Source: Mesonia aestuariivivens | GTDB lineage: Bacteria > Bacteroidota > Bacteroidia > Flavobacteriales > Flavobacteriaceae | Length of the DNA stretch: 64,000 nucleotides | Direction: 5' to 3' | NCBI RefSeq assembly: GCF_019311235.1 | Contig: NZ_JAHWDF010000007.1 | Span: 1-64,000 of the forward strand | Part shown: positions 7,766 through 15,820 of the stretch, piece by piece | Layout of the letters: every line of letters begins with the position of its first letter | How positions within the stretch are numbered: position 1 is the first letter of the stretch | Translations under genes and position numbers: made by a program | Notes under the pieces: generated by a model | The model's input: only the letters and a program-made list of their open reading frames with translations | The model's database searches: none | Told to the model about the DNA's origin: nothing

Positions 7766-8605
7766 ATGAAATCTATTTTTGATTCCGTTTCAAGGCAATG
7801 CAGTCAAGTTGTCACCAATTCTTACAGTACCTCGTTCTCGGTAGCTACAAAACTACTAGCGCCAACAATAAGACAAGACATTTACAATATTTATGGTTTT
7901 GTACGCTTTGCAGATGAAATTGTAGACACCTTTCATAAATATGAAAAAGAAATACTTTTTAATGATTTTGAAAATGAAATGTATAAAGCTATAGAAAATA
8001 AGATTAGCTTAAATCCTATTTTAAATGCATTTCAAGAAACTGTTCACCAATATAATATCCCAGCAGAACTCTACGAAGCTTTTATGGAAAGTATGCGTAT
8101 GGATTTACATAAGTCTACCTATCTCACGACTGAAGAATATGAAAAATATATTTACGGAAGTGCCGATGTTGTTGGACTTATGTGCTTAAAAGTCTTTGTG
8201 AATGGAGACCAAGAAAAATATGACGAGCTAAAACCTGATGCAATGAAGTTAGGTTCGGCTTTTCAAAAAGTTAACTTTTTAAGAGATCTAAAAGCAGATT
8301 TTGAAGATTTAAGCCGTAGTTATTTCCCTAATACCAATTTAGAAGAATTAGATGAAGCCTCTAAACAGAGAATCATAAAAGAAATAGAAGACGATTTTGA
8401 GCAAGCTTTACGTGGTATTGCAAAACTTCCGGTAGAAGCAAAATTAGGTGTTTACACAGCATATGTTTACTTTTCTAAATTGCTAAGAAAGCTAAAAGCC
8501 GTACCTTCGTTAGAAATCAGAAACAAGCGCATAAGAGTCTCAAATTATCAAAAAGCAGGACTTTTAGCCAAATGTTATGTGTCTTATCGTTTAAAACTTA
8601 TTTAG
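7766..8605 (+). CDS. crtB: phytoene synthase
   Basis: A 279-residue squalene/phytoene synthase-type enzyme condensing two geranylgeranyl-PP molecules to phytoene. The two Asp-rich motifs are present: D50-E-I-V-D54 in GFVRFADEIVDTF, and RDLKADFED. YSTSFSVATKLL near the N-terminus is the substrate-pocket motif. I chose the ATG at 7766 (MKSIFDSVSRQCS) because it gives the usual CrtB N-terminus and begins 4 nt after the crtI stop. An ATG at 7754 would add MNNS and overlap crtI. Confidence 0.94.
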   Translation: MKSIFDSVSRQCSQVVTNSYSTSFSVATKLLAPTIRQDIYNIYGFVRFADEIVDTFHKYEKEILFNDFENEMYKAIENKISLNPILNAFQETVHQYNIPAELYEAFMESMRMDLHKSTYLTTEEYEKYIYGSADVVGLMCLKVFVNGDQEKYDELKPDAMKLGSAFQKVNFLRDLKADFEDLSRSYFPNTNLEELDEASKQRIIKEIEDDFEQALRGIAKLPVEAKLGVYTAYVYFSKLLRKLKAVPSLEIRNKRIRVSNYQKAGLLAKCYVSYRLKLI

Positions 8606-8606
8606 T

Positions 8607-9056
8607 ATGCAGACAGTATTTTGGATACTCATCTTCTTAGGAACATTCTTTTTTATGGAATTTATGGCATGGTTTACTCACAAGTACATTATGCACGGAT
8701 TTTTGTGGAAATTACACAAAGATCATCACCAAAAAGATCACGGTAGTTGGTGGGAACGAAACGATCTTTTTTTTGTTTTTTATGCCTTAGTAAGTATAAC
8801 TTGTTTCTTACTATGGCGTTACGAAGACGTTTGGTTTACCTTACCTATTGGCTTAGGTATTTTAGCATACGGAATTGCCTATTTTACCGTTCATGATATT
8901 TTTATACACCAACGTTTTAAACTATTTAGAAATGCCAACAATTGGTATGCACGTGGTATTAGAAGAGCTCATAAAATTCACCACAAGCATTTAGGCAAAG
9001 AAGAAAGTGAAAACTTTGGGATGTTAATTGTTCCTTTTAAATATTTTAAAAAATAA
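8607..9056 (+). CDS. crtZ: beta-carotene hydroxylase
   Basis: A 149-residue di-iron membrane hydroxylase of the CrtZ/fatty-acid hydroxylase superfamily, converting beta-carotene to zeaxanthin. All four histidine boxes are intact: H25-x4-H30, H37-x2-H40H41, H96-x4-H101 and H122-x2-H125H126. Hydrophobic segments lie at about residues 3-22, 54-70 and 77-94. It begins one base after the crtB stop, so it belongs to the same transcript. Zeaxanthin is thus the expected product of the cluster. Confidence 0.94.
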   Translation: MQTVFWILIFLGTFFFMEFMAWFTHKYIMHGFLWKLHKDHHQKDHGSWWERNDLFFVFYALVSITCFLLWRYEDVWFTLPIGLGILAYGIAYFTVHDIFIHQRFKLFRNANNWYARGIRRAHKIHHKHLGKEESENFGMLIVPFKYFKK

Positions 9057-9083
9057 TTTTCAAGTATCAATATTTACCTTCAT

Positions 9084-9165
9084 TTTAAGTTAATGCGTGA
9101 AATGTTTAAAAAATCACTTCTTTAATAAATTCAGTTATGCTATTTGAACTACCTTTAAGTTAATG
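9084..9165. repeat. 12-bp direct repeat in the crtZ-crtY gap
   Basis: TTTAAGTTAATG occurs at 9084-9095 and again at 9154-9165, 70 bases apart. The second copy contains the crtY start codon. This may be a small tandem duplication of a translation-start region. No clear TAnnTTTG promoter is seen in this 106-base gap. Confidence 0.35.
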
Positions 9166-10305
9166 AATAAAACTTTCGACTATATTGTTATTGGCAGTGG
9201 TTTAGCAGGCTTAAAATTGACGTTAGCGCTAATTAATGATATACACCTTCAGCAAAAGAAAATTGCAGTTATTGATAAAATACCTAAGAGCGAAAACGAT
9301 AAAACATGGTGTTTTTGGCAACAGGGAAAAAGTAAATGGAATCACCTTATTTATAAATCTTGGTCAGCTGGAGAGGTGATTACAGCTAACAAAAATATTC
9401 CATTTCAATTAGCACCCTATCAATACAACATGATTAGATCGATAGATTTTTATAATGATGCGTTTGCTGAAATTAAAAAAAAATCTCAAGTTCAATTTAT
9501 TCAAGAAGAAGTTATATCTGCTGAAGAGAAAGAAAGCTTTGTTACTGTTAATACAACTAAAAATTCTTACCAAGCTCAGCACATTTTTGATAGTCGAATT
9601 CCGCAAGAGTATTTTAACGATAAAGAAAAATACATTAACATCTATCAGCATTTTAAAGGTTGGATGATAGAAACAGAGCAACCTATTTTTGATGCTAATA
9701 AATTCACGATGATGGATTTTAGACTAAAATGGAAAAACTCTACTAGTTTTACCTACGTCTTACCCATTACTCCGACCAAAACTTTTATAGAATATACTTT
9801 TTTTACGCCTTTCACTACTGAAGAAAAAGTATACGATGATCAGCTCAAGACTTATATCGAAAAATACCTCCAACTAAAAAACTATAAGGTTACAGAAACA
9901 GAACTGGGAACTATCCCTATGACCAATTTTCCTTTTCATCAATATCATTCGCAGAAAATCACTAAAATAGGAACTGCTGGAGGTTGGATAAAAGCATCTA
10001 CAGGCTATTCTTTCAAAAATTCTGATAAAAAAATTGAAAAAATTATACAGAATTTAAACCAAAATCACACACCTCACAAAGATTTAATAAACCCTAAATT
10101 TCTATATTACGACAAAATATTCTTAAAAGTCTTAGAGCAAGAAAATGAAAAGGGAGAATGGGTTTTTGAAAATTTTTATGCTAAAAATTCAATTCATCAT
10201 GTATTTCAATATTTAGATGAAGAAACCTTATTTTCAGAAGATTTAAAAATTATGGGGAGTTTATTTTCTTCAGCCTTTATAAAAGCATTTTTTAGAACTT
10301 TATAA
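9163..10305 (+). CDS. crtY: lycopene beta-cyclase
   Basis: A 380-residue FAD-dependent lycopene cyclase. The N-terminus is a Rossmann dinucleotide fold (DYIVIGSGLAGLKLTLALI) followed by the family block NDKTWCFWQQGKSKWNHLIY. GTAGGWIKASTGYSFKNS in the C-terminal half is the second cyclase motif. It forms the two beta-ionone rings of beta-carotene. It lies 106 bp after crtZ on the same strand and completes the route phytoene to lycopene to beta-carotene to zeaxanthin. Its stop codon directly abuts the stop codon of the convergent thioredoxin gene, leaving no room for a terminator between them. Confidence 0.92.
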   Translation: MNKTFDYIVIGSGLAGLKLTLALINDIHLQQKKIAVIDKIPKSENDKTWCFWQQGKSKWNHLIYKSWSAGEVITANKNIPFQLAPYQYNMIRSIDFYNDAFAEIKKKSQVQFIQEEVISAEEKESFVTVNTTKNSYQAQHIFDSRIPQEYFNDKEKYINIYQHFKGWMIETEQPIFDANKFTMMDFRLKWKNSTSFTYVLPITPTKTFIEYTFFTPFTTEEKVYDDQLKTYIEKYLQLKNYKVTETELGTIPMTNFPFHQYHSQKITKIGTAGGWIKASTGYSFKNSDKKIEKIIQNLNQNHTPHKDLINPKFLYYDKIFLKVLEQENEKGEWVFENFYAKNSIHHVFQYLDEETLFSEDLKIMGSLFSSAFIKAFFRTL

Positions 10306-10866
10306 TTATTCTGCAATTAATTGTTCTAAGTCTTTGGTAAACCTGTCGCTTGTCCAATTAGCCGCACCCGCTTTATCAAACACAATTTTACCATCTTTAG
10401 CAATTACATAAGAGGTTGGTAAAGCGTTAGAGTATAAAACTGAGGGCAACTTAGTTTGTGAGAAATAAACTGGAAAACTGTACGTATTCTCTTGCATAAA
10501 TTTAAGTATTTTATCAGGCTCATCATTGGTGATAAAGTAAAAATCTATTTGCTCATGATATTTTTGAAAAAGCTCTTCTAAATCGGGCATTTCGGCAATA
10601 CAAGGCGGACACCAAGTAGCCCAATAGTTTATAAAAACAACTCTGTTTTTTGACTCATTTAAATTTTTTCTTCTTCCGTAAATATCTTCTAATTGTAAAT
10701 GATAATTACTAAGCTGTTTTTGATCTTCTTCCAAAACTTTTGTGGGAGTAGAAGCTAAAAGCTGATTTAAAAACACCTGAATTTCCCTTCTCGCCTGAGG
10801 AATGGTAAGTATGACAATAATTAAAACGATAGCTAGATTACTCCAATATTTTCTAATAAACTTCAT
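10306..10866 (-). CDS. TlpA/ResA-like membrane-anchored thioredoxin
   Basis: A 186-residue protein with one N-terminal transmembrane anchor (about residues 9-23, SNLAIVLIIVILTIP) and a periplasmic thioredoxin fold. The active site is C86-P-P-C89 in FINYWATWCPPCIAEMPDLE. The cis-Pro region is LPTSYVIAKDGKIVF. Proteins of this type reduce or reshuffle disulfides in the envelope or in cytochrome c maturation; the specific client is not visible. Monocistronic, convergent with crtY. Confidence 0.88.
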   Translation of the reverse strand: MKFIRKYWSNLAIVLIIVILTIPQARREIQVFLNQLLASTPTKVLEEDQKQLSNYHLQLEDIYGRRKNLNESKNRVVFINYWATWCPPCIAEMPDLEELFQKYHEQIDFYFITNDEPDKILKFMQENTYSFPVYFSQTKLPSVLYSNALPTSYVIAKDGKIVFDKAGAANWTSDRFTKDLEQLIAE

Positions 10867-10982
10867 AACCGCAAAGTAAGTAAAGTTAAAATAAATTCAA
10901 CTCTTAATTGTTTATTAAGTATGAAGGTAATTTTACTTCATCCAAAAAATTATTCTTAATATTAAGTTCAAATAAATTTATT

Positions 10983-11828
10983 ATGAAAGAATACACTCTT
11001 AATAACGGAAATAAAATTCCATCTATAGGTTTTGGCACTTACAAAACCAATGAGAAAGAAGGGATTACTTCTGTAAAAAAAGCATTACATACCGGTTATC
11101 GATTAATAGATACCGCGGCAAAATATGAAAATGAAGAAGCGGTTGGAAAAGGTATTAAAGAAAGTAAAATTAAGCGCGAAGAAATTATAGTTACTACCAA
11201 ACTTTGGCGTGAAAATTTAGGTTACGAAAGCACCAAAAAAGCTTTTGCAAGTTCCTTAAAAAAGCTTGACTTAGAATATATTGATTTATACCTTATTCAT
11301 TGGCCCGCTAATGCTAAAAATTATAACAATTGGCAAGAAGCCAATAATGAAAGTTGGCGAGCGATGGAAGAATTAGTAGAAGAAGGAAAGATAAGAAACA
11401 TAGGAGTTAGTAATTTTTGGCCAGAGCATTTAGAACCTTTATTAAAAGCTGCGAAAATAAAACCAGTAATTAATCAAATTGAATTTCATCCTGGTTATTG
11501 GCAACCAGAAGTCGCTCAATATTGTAAAAAGCATGATATTTTGGTAGAAGCTTGGTCTCCACTAGCTCGAGGAAAAGTTTTTGAGAATGAAGAAATTAAA
11601 GCTATCGCAAAAAAATACGATAAATCTGTAGCGCAAATTTGCTTACGTTGGATTTTAGAACACGATGCTTTAGTAATACCGAAGTCTTCTACACCAAAAC
11701 GTATTGAAGATAATTATGATATTTTTGATTTTCAACTTTCACCAGAAGACATAAAAATTATTGATAATTTACCAAAAATGGGATTTAGCGGAGAACTGCC
11801 AAATCACTGGCCAGACAAAGTGAATTAA
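10983..11828 (+). CDS. aldo/keto reductase
   Basis: A 281-residue NADPH-dependent aldo/keto reductase. The catalytic tetrad is visible as D43 and Y48 (LIDTAAKYENEEAVG), K73 (VTTKLWRENLG) and H106 (YLIHWPAN). The phosphate-binding end VIPKSSTPKRIEDN is also present. The ATG at 10983 is chosen because it gives the canonical MKEYTLNNGNKIPSIGFGTY start; the frame is open further upstream to 10908 but that part has no family similarity. The physiological substrate is unknown. An imperfect inverted repeat (TGAAGGTAATTTTACTTCA, 10922-10940) lies upstream. Confidence 0.9.
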   Translation: MKEYTLNNGNKIPSIGFGTYKTNEKEGITSVKKALHTGYRLIDTAAKYENEEAVGKGIKESKIKREEIIVTTKLWRENLGYESTKKAFASSLKKLDLEYIDLYLIHWPANAKNYNNWQEANNESWRAMEELVEEGKIRNIGVSNFWPEHLEPLLKAAKIKPVINQIEFHPGYWQPEVAQYCKKHDILVEAWSPLARGKVFENEEIKAIAKKYDKSVAQICLRWILEHDALVIPKSSTPKRIEDNYDIFDFQLSPEDIKIIDNLPKMGFSGELPNHWPDKVN

Positions 11829-11838
11829 TACCGCAAAT

Positions 11839-11879
11839 AAAAATACCTCACGAACATAGTTTGCTGGTGAGGTATTTTT
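11839..11879. terminator. bidirectional terminator between aldo/keto reductase and PepSY-like gene
   Basis: Perfect 13-bp arms AAAAATACCTCAC (11839-11851) and GTGAGGTATTTTT (11867-11879) with a 15-base loop serve both convergent genes. Confidence 0.88.
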
Positions 11880-11886
11880 AAGCTTA

Positions 11887-12321
11887 TTATTTTGTTTCTC
11901 TTAAGAGTTTTCCTTTTTTATTATAAACCACATCGATTTCATTAAACCATTTTTCTAGTTCTATCATATATGTGGTTCTCCCTTCTACCTTGCGCATTTC
12001 GCAATCATCAATACTGTAATCGCTATAATTAGTTTTAATCGCAGTTGTTACAGCTGTGGGCAATTCATTGGGTTGTATTTCTTTTTCAAATTTCACCTGT
12101 TCTCCAGTTTCGCTATACCAAACTTCATAATCCATACGGTTAATTTCAAATTCTACCTTATAATTATTCATTTCTTTTTCCCATTCAATATCTGTAGCGT
12201 TTTTATAAGCTTGCTTAAATTGAGATTGGATAGTAGTTGGCACTTCTGAAGAAGATATGTCTTGTGCATTTACAGTAAGGCCAACAAATAGTAAAACGAA
12301 TAAACTTTTTAAAATTTTCAT
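11887..12321 (-). CDS. secreted PepSY-like (BLIP-like) domain protein
   Basis: A 144-residue exported protein. A signal peptide (MKILKSLFVLLFVGLTVNAQ) is followed by a PepSY-like fold built of short repeats: SQFKQAYKNATDIEWEKEMN, then YKVEFEINRMDYEVWYSETG, and a second half ending YMIELEKWFNEIDVVYNKKG. Such proteins in Bacteroidota are often placed next to two-component systems and may be their targets or signal partners. It is divergent from the OmpR-type regulator, sharing the 12322-12451 region. The function is not established. Confidence 0.82.
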   Translation of the reverse strand: MKILKSLFVLLFVGLTVNAQDISSSEVPTTIQSQFKQAYKNATDIEWEKEMNNYKVEFEINRMDYEVWYSETGEQVKFEKEIQPNELPTAVTTAIKTNYSDYSIDDCEMRKVEGRTTYMIELEKWFNEIDVVYNKKGKLLRETK

Positions 12322-12398
12322 AGTATTTTATTTTTTAATTAGATGTCAAATAAAAAACATGAATCTGAAATAAATTAGGAATAATTTTATCGATTCCC

Positions 12399-12417
12399 TT
12401 TTCCCATATCTTTCCAG
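12399..12417. promoter_or_regulatory. candidate response-regulator direct repeat (11-bp period)
   Basis: TTTCC at 12400-12404 and again at 12411-12415, within TTTTCCCATATCTTTCCAG, has the 11-bp period typical of OmpR-family binding. It covers the -33 region of the downstream -7 element at 12427. A matching pair (CTTTCCA at 14413 and 14424) lies at the other end of the two-component locus. Confidence 0.45.
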
Positions 12418-12426
12418 TTTTGAAAG

Positions 12427-12434
12427 TATCTTTG
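12427..12434 (+). promoter_or_regulatory. predicted -7 element of the two-component operon
   Basis: TATCTTTG matches TAnnTTTG and lies 17 bases before the ATG at 12452. Confidence 0.6.
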
Positions 12435-12451
12435 CCTAAAATTAAATTTCT

Positions 12452-13129
12452 ATGAAAGTTTTAATTATAGAAGACGAACAAGAAATGCTTCAAAATATGA
12501 AGCAAACTTTAGAAAAAGAAGATTATCTGGTAGAAACTGCCACCGATTATGATTCGGCTTTTTTAAAAATTGGTGTTTATGATTATGACTGTATCTTATT
12601 AGATATTTCGCTACCTGGCAAAAGCGGACTAGAGATTTTAAAGGAGCTTAAAAAAAGAGAAGTTTCAGACGGAGTAATTATCGTTTCTGCCAAAAATTCT
12701 TTAGACGATAAATTGGAAGGTCTTCATCTGGGCGCCGATGATTATTTACCTAAACCCTTTCATATGGCAGAATTAAATGCAAGAATTAAAGCTATTTTTA
12801 GAAGAAGAAATTTAAAAGGCGATACTCTTATAAAAATTGAAAATCTAAACATAGACATAGAAAACAGAATTGCTCTCATAGAAGATGAAGCATTATTATT
12901 GAACCGAAAAGAGTTTGATATTCTATTTTACCTTGCTTCTAATAAAAATAGGCTGGTTAACAAAACGGCTTTAGCAGAACATGTTTGGGGTGATCATATT
13001 GACCAAACCGATAGTTTTGATTTTATTTATTCTCAAATTAAAAATTTAAGAAAAAAATTGAAAGATCACAATGTACAAGTAGAGGTAAAAGCTATTTATG
13101 GTATAGGTTATAAGTTAGTAAGTTTATGA
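12452..13129 (+). CDS. OmpR-family response regulator
   Basis: A 225-residue regulator. The receiver domain (1-120) has acidic pocket EDE at 7-9, phospho-acceptor D51 in CILLDISLPGKSG, the conserved Ser/Lys region VIIVSAKNSLDDK and GADDYLPKPF. A winged-helix Trans_Reg_C domain (about 128-225) follows, ending IKAIYGIGYKLVSL-like. The gene overlaps the kinase by 4 bases (ATGA), the usual translational coupling of cognate pairs. Its probable targets are the two flanking PepSY-like genes and its own operon. Confidence 0.93.
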   Translation: MKVLIIEDEQEMLQNMKQTLEKEDYLVETATDYDSAFLKIGVYDYDCILLDISLPGKSGLEILKELKKREVSDGVIIVSAKNSLDDKLEGLHLGADDYLPKPFHMAELNARIKAIFRRRNLKGDTLIKIENLNIDIENRIALIEDEALLLNRKEFDILFYLASNKNRLVNKTALAEHVWGDHIDQTDSFDFIYSQIKNLRKKLKDHNVQVEVKAIYGIGYKLVSL

Positions 13130-14391
13130 AGTTACTTAATTACACAACCAAATATTTTGCTGCGATTTTGTTATTCGCTCTCCTCCTATTTACCGTAATT
13201 TTCTACTTTCAGATGCTAGATGAAATTTATGATAGTTTGGACGATGGACTCGAAAATCAAAAAATACTTGTAATTAATAGAGCCAAGAAAGATCCATCTG
13301 TTTTTAATAAAACTAGTTTTAAAGATGGATATTACACCATACATCCAACCACCTATTCTGAAATTAAAAATGTAAAAGACTCTTATCGAGATACATTAAT
13401 GTATATGCTTAATGAAAAAGATTATGAGCCAGTTAGGCTTTTAGAAAGCGCATTTAGGCAAGATGGTAAGTATTACAAATTAAAAGTAATCACTTCGATG
13501 GTAGAAGAAGATGATTTAATTGAAGATCTTCTCTATTCTATTTTATGGCTTTATATTGGGTTGGTTGCTGGTGTACTTTTTTTGAACAATTGGGTTTTAA
13601 AACGTCTATGGAGACCATTTTATTCATTATTAAATAATTTAAAAAACTTTAACATTGAAAAAGAGCAAAGTATTGAATTAGAAAATACTAATATTGAAGA
13701 ATTTAAATTACTAAATCTTCAGGTAGAAAAATTGCTTCAAAAATCTATCGATAGTTTTAAAGCTCAAAAACAATTTATAGAAAATGCTTCTCACGAATTG
13801 CAAACTCCGCTTGCGATTAGCATTAATAAATTAGAATTACTTGCAGAAAAAGAAGAGCTTTCTTCAAATAATATGACCTTGTTAGCTTCAGTTCTAGAAA
13901 ACTTAGAACGAATGACAAGGCTTAATCACGCCCTTCTCTTACTTTCTAAAATTGATAATAAACAATTTGTCGAAGAAGAAAATTTAAACATTGTACAACT
14001 TGTCACCCAAATTGCCAATGATTTTTCAGATTTCGCCAATCATAAAAATATTGAAATTAGTATTTCCTCAGACGATACTATTCAAAAATATATGAATAAA
14101 GATTTGGCAATTATTTTATTCACCAACCTAATCAAGAATGCGATAATTCATACCTCTTTAAATTCAATTATAACTATTAAAATTCACAACCAAAAAGTGA
14201 GTATTGAAAATGAATCTGAAACCAGCAAATTAGACGATCAACAATTATTTTCTAGATTTTATAAAGTTAATCCTCATAAAAGCTCAACAGGATTAGGACT
14301 GGCTATTTCAAAAGCAATAGCAGATAAATACGAGTTAGAGCTTATTTACATTTACGATCGTTACCATATATTCATAGTAAATTTTCAGTAA
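13126..14391 (+). CDS. sensor histidine kinase
   Basis: A 421-residue kinase. Transmembrane helices lie at about residues 9-27 and 138-157, around a short periplasmic sensor of roughly 110 residues. The HisKA H-box is FIENASHELQTPLAI (H223), the N-box LFTNLIKNAIIHT and the ATP lid GLGLAISKAI. The G1 region reads VSIENESETSKLDDQQLF, where most kinases have an NxG, so the G1 glycine is not evident. The periplasmic domain has no family I can name. Confidence 0.91.
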   Translation: MKLLNYTTKYFAAILLFALLLFTVIFYFQMLDEIYDSLDDGLENQKILVINRAKKDPSVFNKTSFKDGYYTIHPTTYSEIKNVKDSYRDTLMYMLNEKDYEPVRLLESAFRQDGKYYKLKVITSMVEEDDLIEDLLYSILWLYIGLVAGVLFLNNWVLKRLWRPFYSLLNNLKNFNIEKEQSIELENTNIEEFKLLNLQVEKLLQKSIDSFKAQKQFIENASHELQTPLAISINKLELLAEKEELSSNNMTLLASVLENLERMTRLNHALLLLSKIDNKQFVEEENLNIVQLVTQIANDFSDFANHKNIEISISSDDTIQKYMNKDLAIILFTNLIKNAIIHTSLNSIITIKIHNQKVSIENESETSKLDDQQLFSRFYKVNPHKSSTGLGLAISKAIADKYELELIYIYDRYHIFIVNFQ

Positions 14392-14412
14392 AAATTTACA
14401 ACCACCTTATTA

Positions 14413-14430
14413 CTTTCCAAATTCTTTCCA
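14413..14430. promoter_or_regulatory. candidate response-regulator direct repeat (second site)
   Basis: CTTTCCA is repeated at 14413-14419 and 14424-14430, an exact 11-bp period, upstream of the broken PepSY-like gene. It shares TCTTTCCAG with the site at 12409-12417. Confidence 0.45.
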
Positions 14431-14472
14431 GAATCGTTTCTGAATTTAGCACCAGATTTAAAAACAGAAACG

Positions 14473-14916
14473 ATGAAATTATTCCATTTCTTAAGTATAC
14501 CTCTACTGCTAGTAGCTTGCAAAGAAGAAGATGATCATTCTTTTGCTACTGTACCATCGATAGTGGCAAGTACTTTTCAATCTAACTTTCAAAATACGAA
14601 AGAATTATAATGGCAAGTGGTAGGTGAAAATTTTGAAGCAGAGTTTGAACTGGCTTCTATAGACCATGTAGCGCTTTTCACTAAAAAAGGTGAGCTTTTA
14701 AAATATAAAAAAAAGCTCCGCTATTCAAAAATCCCCAATAATCTAAAGCAAGTTATAAATGAAAAAATTGAATTGCAACAAATAGATGAAATTGAGCAAA
14801 TTCATATTAAGAAGAAAAAATATTACCAACTAGCAATAGTACAATCGTGCACAGAATTAAAAAAGCTATTTAACGAAGACGGAGATTTAATAAACACCAT
14901 CTCTTTTTGGGATTAA
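14473..14916 (+). pseudogene. PepSY-like lipoprotein gene with a single nonsense codon
   Basis: From ATG 14473 the frame reads a lipoprotein signal (MKLFHFLSIPLLLVACKEED), then VPSIVASTFQSNFQNTKEL, then TAA at codon 46 (14608-14610). The same frame continues WQVVGENFEAEFELASIDHV to NTISFWD and ends at 14916. Aligned with the intact paralogue at 11887-12321 (NATDIEW against NTKEL-stop-W), the stop sits exactly where the paralogue has Glu, so one G-to-T change of GAA would explain it. There is no frameshift. The remainder is open, so the loss looks recent, or the gene could be read at low level by readthrough. Confidence 0.8.
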
Positions 14917-14927
14917 AAACAAAAACT

Positions 14928-15767
14928 ATGAAAACTGTATTTAAAATTATTTTAGGAATCTTTACTTTAATTGGTTTAACGGTATTTGCCTTCAACCAAA
15001 AACAATTAAAAACAAAAAACAATAACTATAAAATCATTCATAAATGGGAGTTACCTTCAGTTTTACAAGAGATCTCTGGTATTGATTGGATAGGCAATGA
15101 TAAAATTGCTTGCATACAAGATGAAGATGGAATTATTTTTATTTATAACCTTAAAAATAAAAACATCGAAAAGCAAATAGATTTTGCAGATAAAGGTGAT
15201 TACGAAGATATTGTTGTATTAAATGAAGATGCGTATGTATTGAGAAGTGACGGAGTTATCTTTGAAATAAAAAATTACTTAAAAAATCCGTCTGTTAAAG
15301 AACACAGCACTTTTAACGATGCTACTAGAAACGTAGAAGGTCTTAGCTTAGACGAAACTAAAAGTAAACTATTGCTGGCAGTAAAAGACGAAAAACACAA
15401 AGAAAAAGGGTTTAAAGGAGTTTATTCGTTTAGTTTAGTAACAAATAGATTTCAGTTTTTACCTATCTATAAAATTAATCTGAAAGAAAATATTTTTGAA
15501 GCTACAGGAAAAAAGAAAGTCCATAAACGAATGCGTCCTTCTGCATTAACAATTACTAATAACGGTAAAGAAATTTATTTTTTAGATGGAGCTCAACCGA
15601 AATTTTTAATTTCAGATAAAAAAGGAAACACAAAGAAATTATATCACTTAGACGAAGAAGAATTTCATCAACCTGAAGGAATTACTTTAACGAAGGACGG
15701 TCGAATTTTTATATCAAACGAAGGAAAAAAATCGAAGCCAAATATTCTTGAAGTTGAATTTTATTAA
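14928..15767 (+). CDS. SdiA-regulated-family beta-propeller protein
   Basis: A 279-residue exported protein, with an N-terminal hydrophobic segment MKTVFKIILGIFTLIGLTVF acting as signal or anchor. The rest consists of propeller-blade repeats: ISGIDWIGNDKIACIQDEDG, VEGLSLDETKSKLLLAVKD, RPSALTITNNGKEIYFLDG and QPEGITLTKDGRIFISNEG. This pattern fits the SdiA-regulated/phytase-like propeller family. The ATG at 14928 is chosen over an upstream one at 14907, which would add a non-hydrophobic leader overlapping the previous gene. The biochemical role is unknown. Confidence 0.78.
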   Translation: MKTVFKIILGIFTLIGLTVFAFNQKQLKTKNNNYKIIHKWELPSVLQEISGIDWIGNDKIACIQDEDGIIFIYNLKNKNIEKQIDFADKGDYEDIVVLNEDAYVLRSDGVIFEIKNYLKNPSVKEHSTFNDATRNVEGLSLDETKSKLLLAVKDEKHKEKGFKGVYSFSLVTNRFQFLPIYKINLKENIFEATGKKKVHKRMRPSALTITNNGKEIYFLDGAQPKFLISDKKGNTKKLYHLDEEEFHQPEGITLTKDGRIFISNEGKKSKPNILEVEFY

Positions 15768-15772
15768 AACAA

Positions 15773-15802
15773 AAAACTCCTGCTTTTCAGCAGGAGTTTT
15801 TA
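15773..15802. terminator. bidirectional terminator between the propeller gene and aconitase
   Basis: Arms AAAAACTCCTGC (15773-15784) and GCAGGAGTTTTT (15791-15802) with loop TTTTCA. The hairpin is strong, with T-runs on both strands, and serves the two convergent genes. Confidence 0.92.
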
Positions 15803-15820
15803 TTTTATATTTATCGAAAA

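Noticed and set aside
9084-9165. CRISPR-like repeat pair in the crtZ-crtY gap
   Set aside because: Only two 12-bp copies, no spacer regularity and no cas genes; a small duplication is the simpler reading.
14608-14610. Programmed stop-codon recoding in the PepSY-like gene
   Set aside because: The codon is TAA, not TGA, and no recoding hairpin follows; a nonsense mutation is far more likely.
14617-14916. 99-codon frame as an independent gene
   Set aside because: It is the part of the PepSY-like lipoprotein after the nonsense codon; it lacks a signal and its own credible start.
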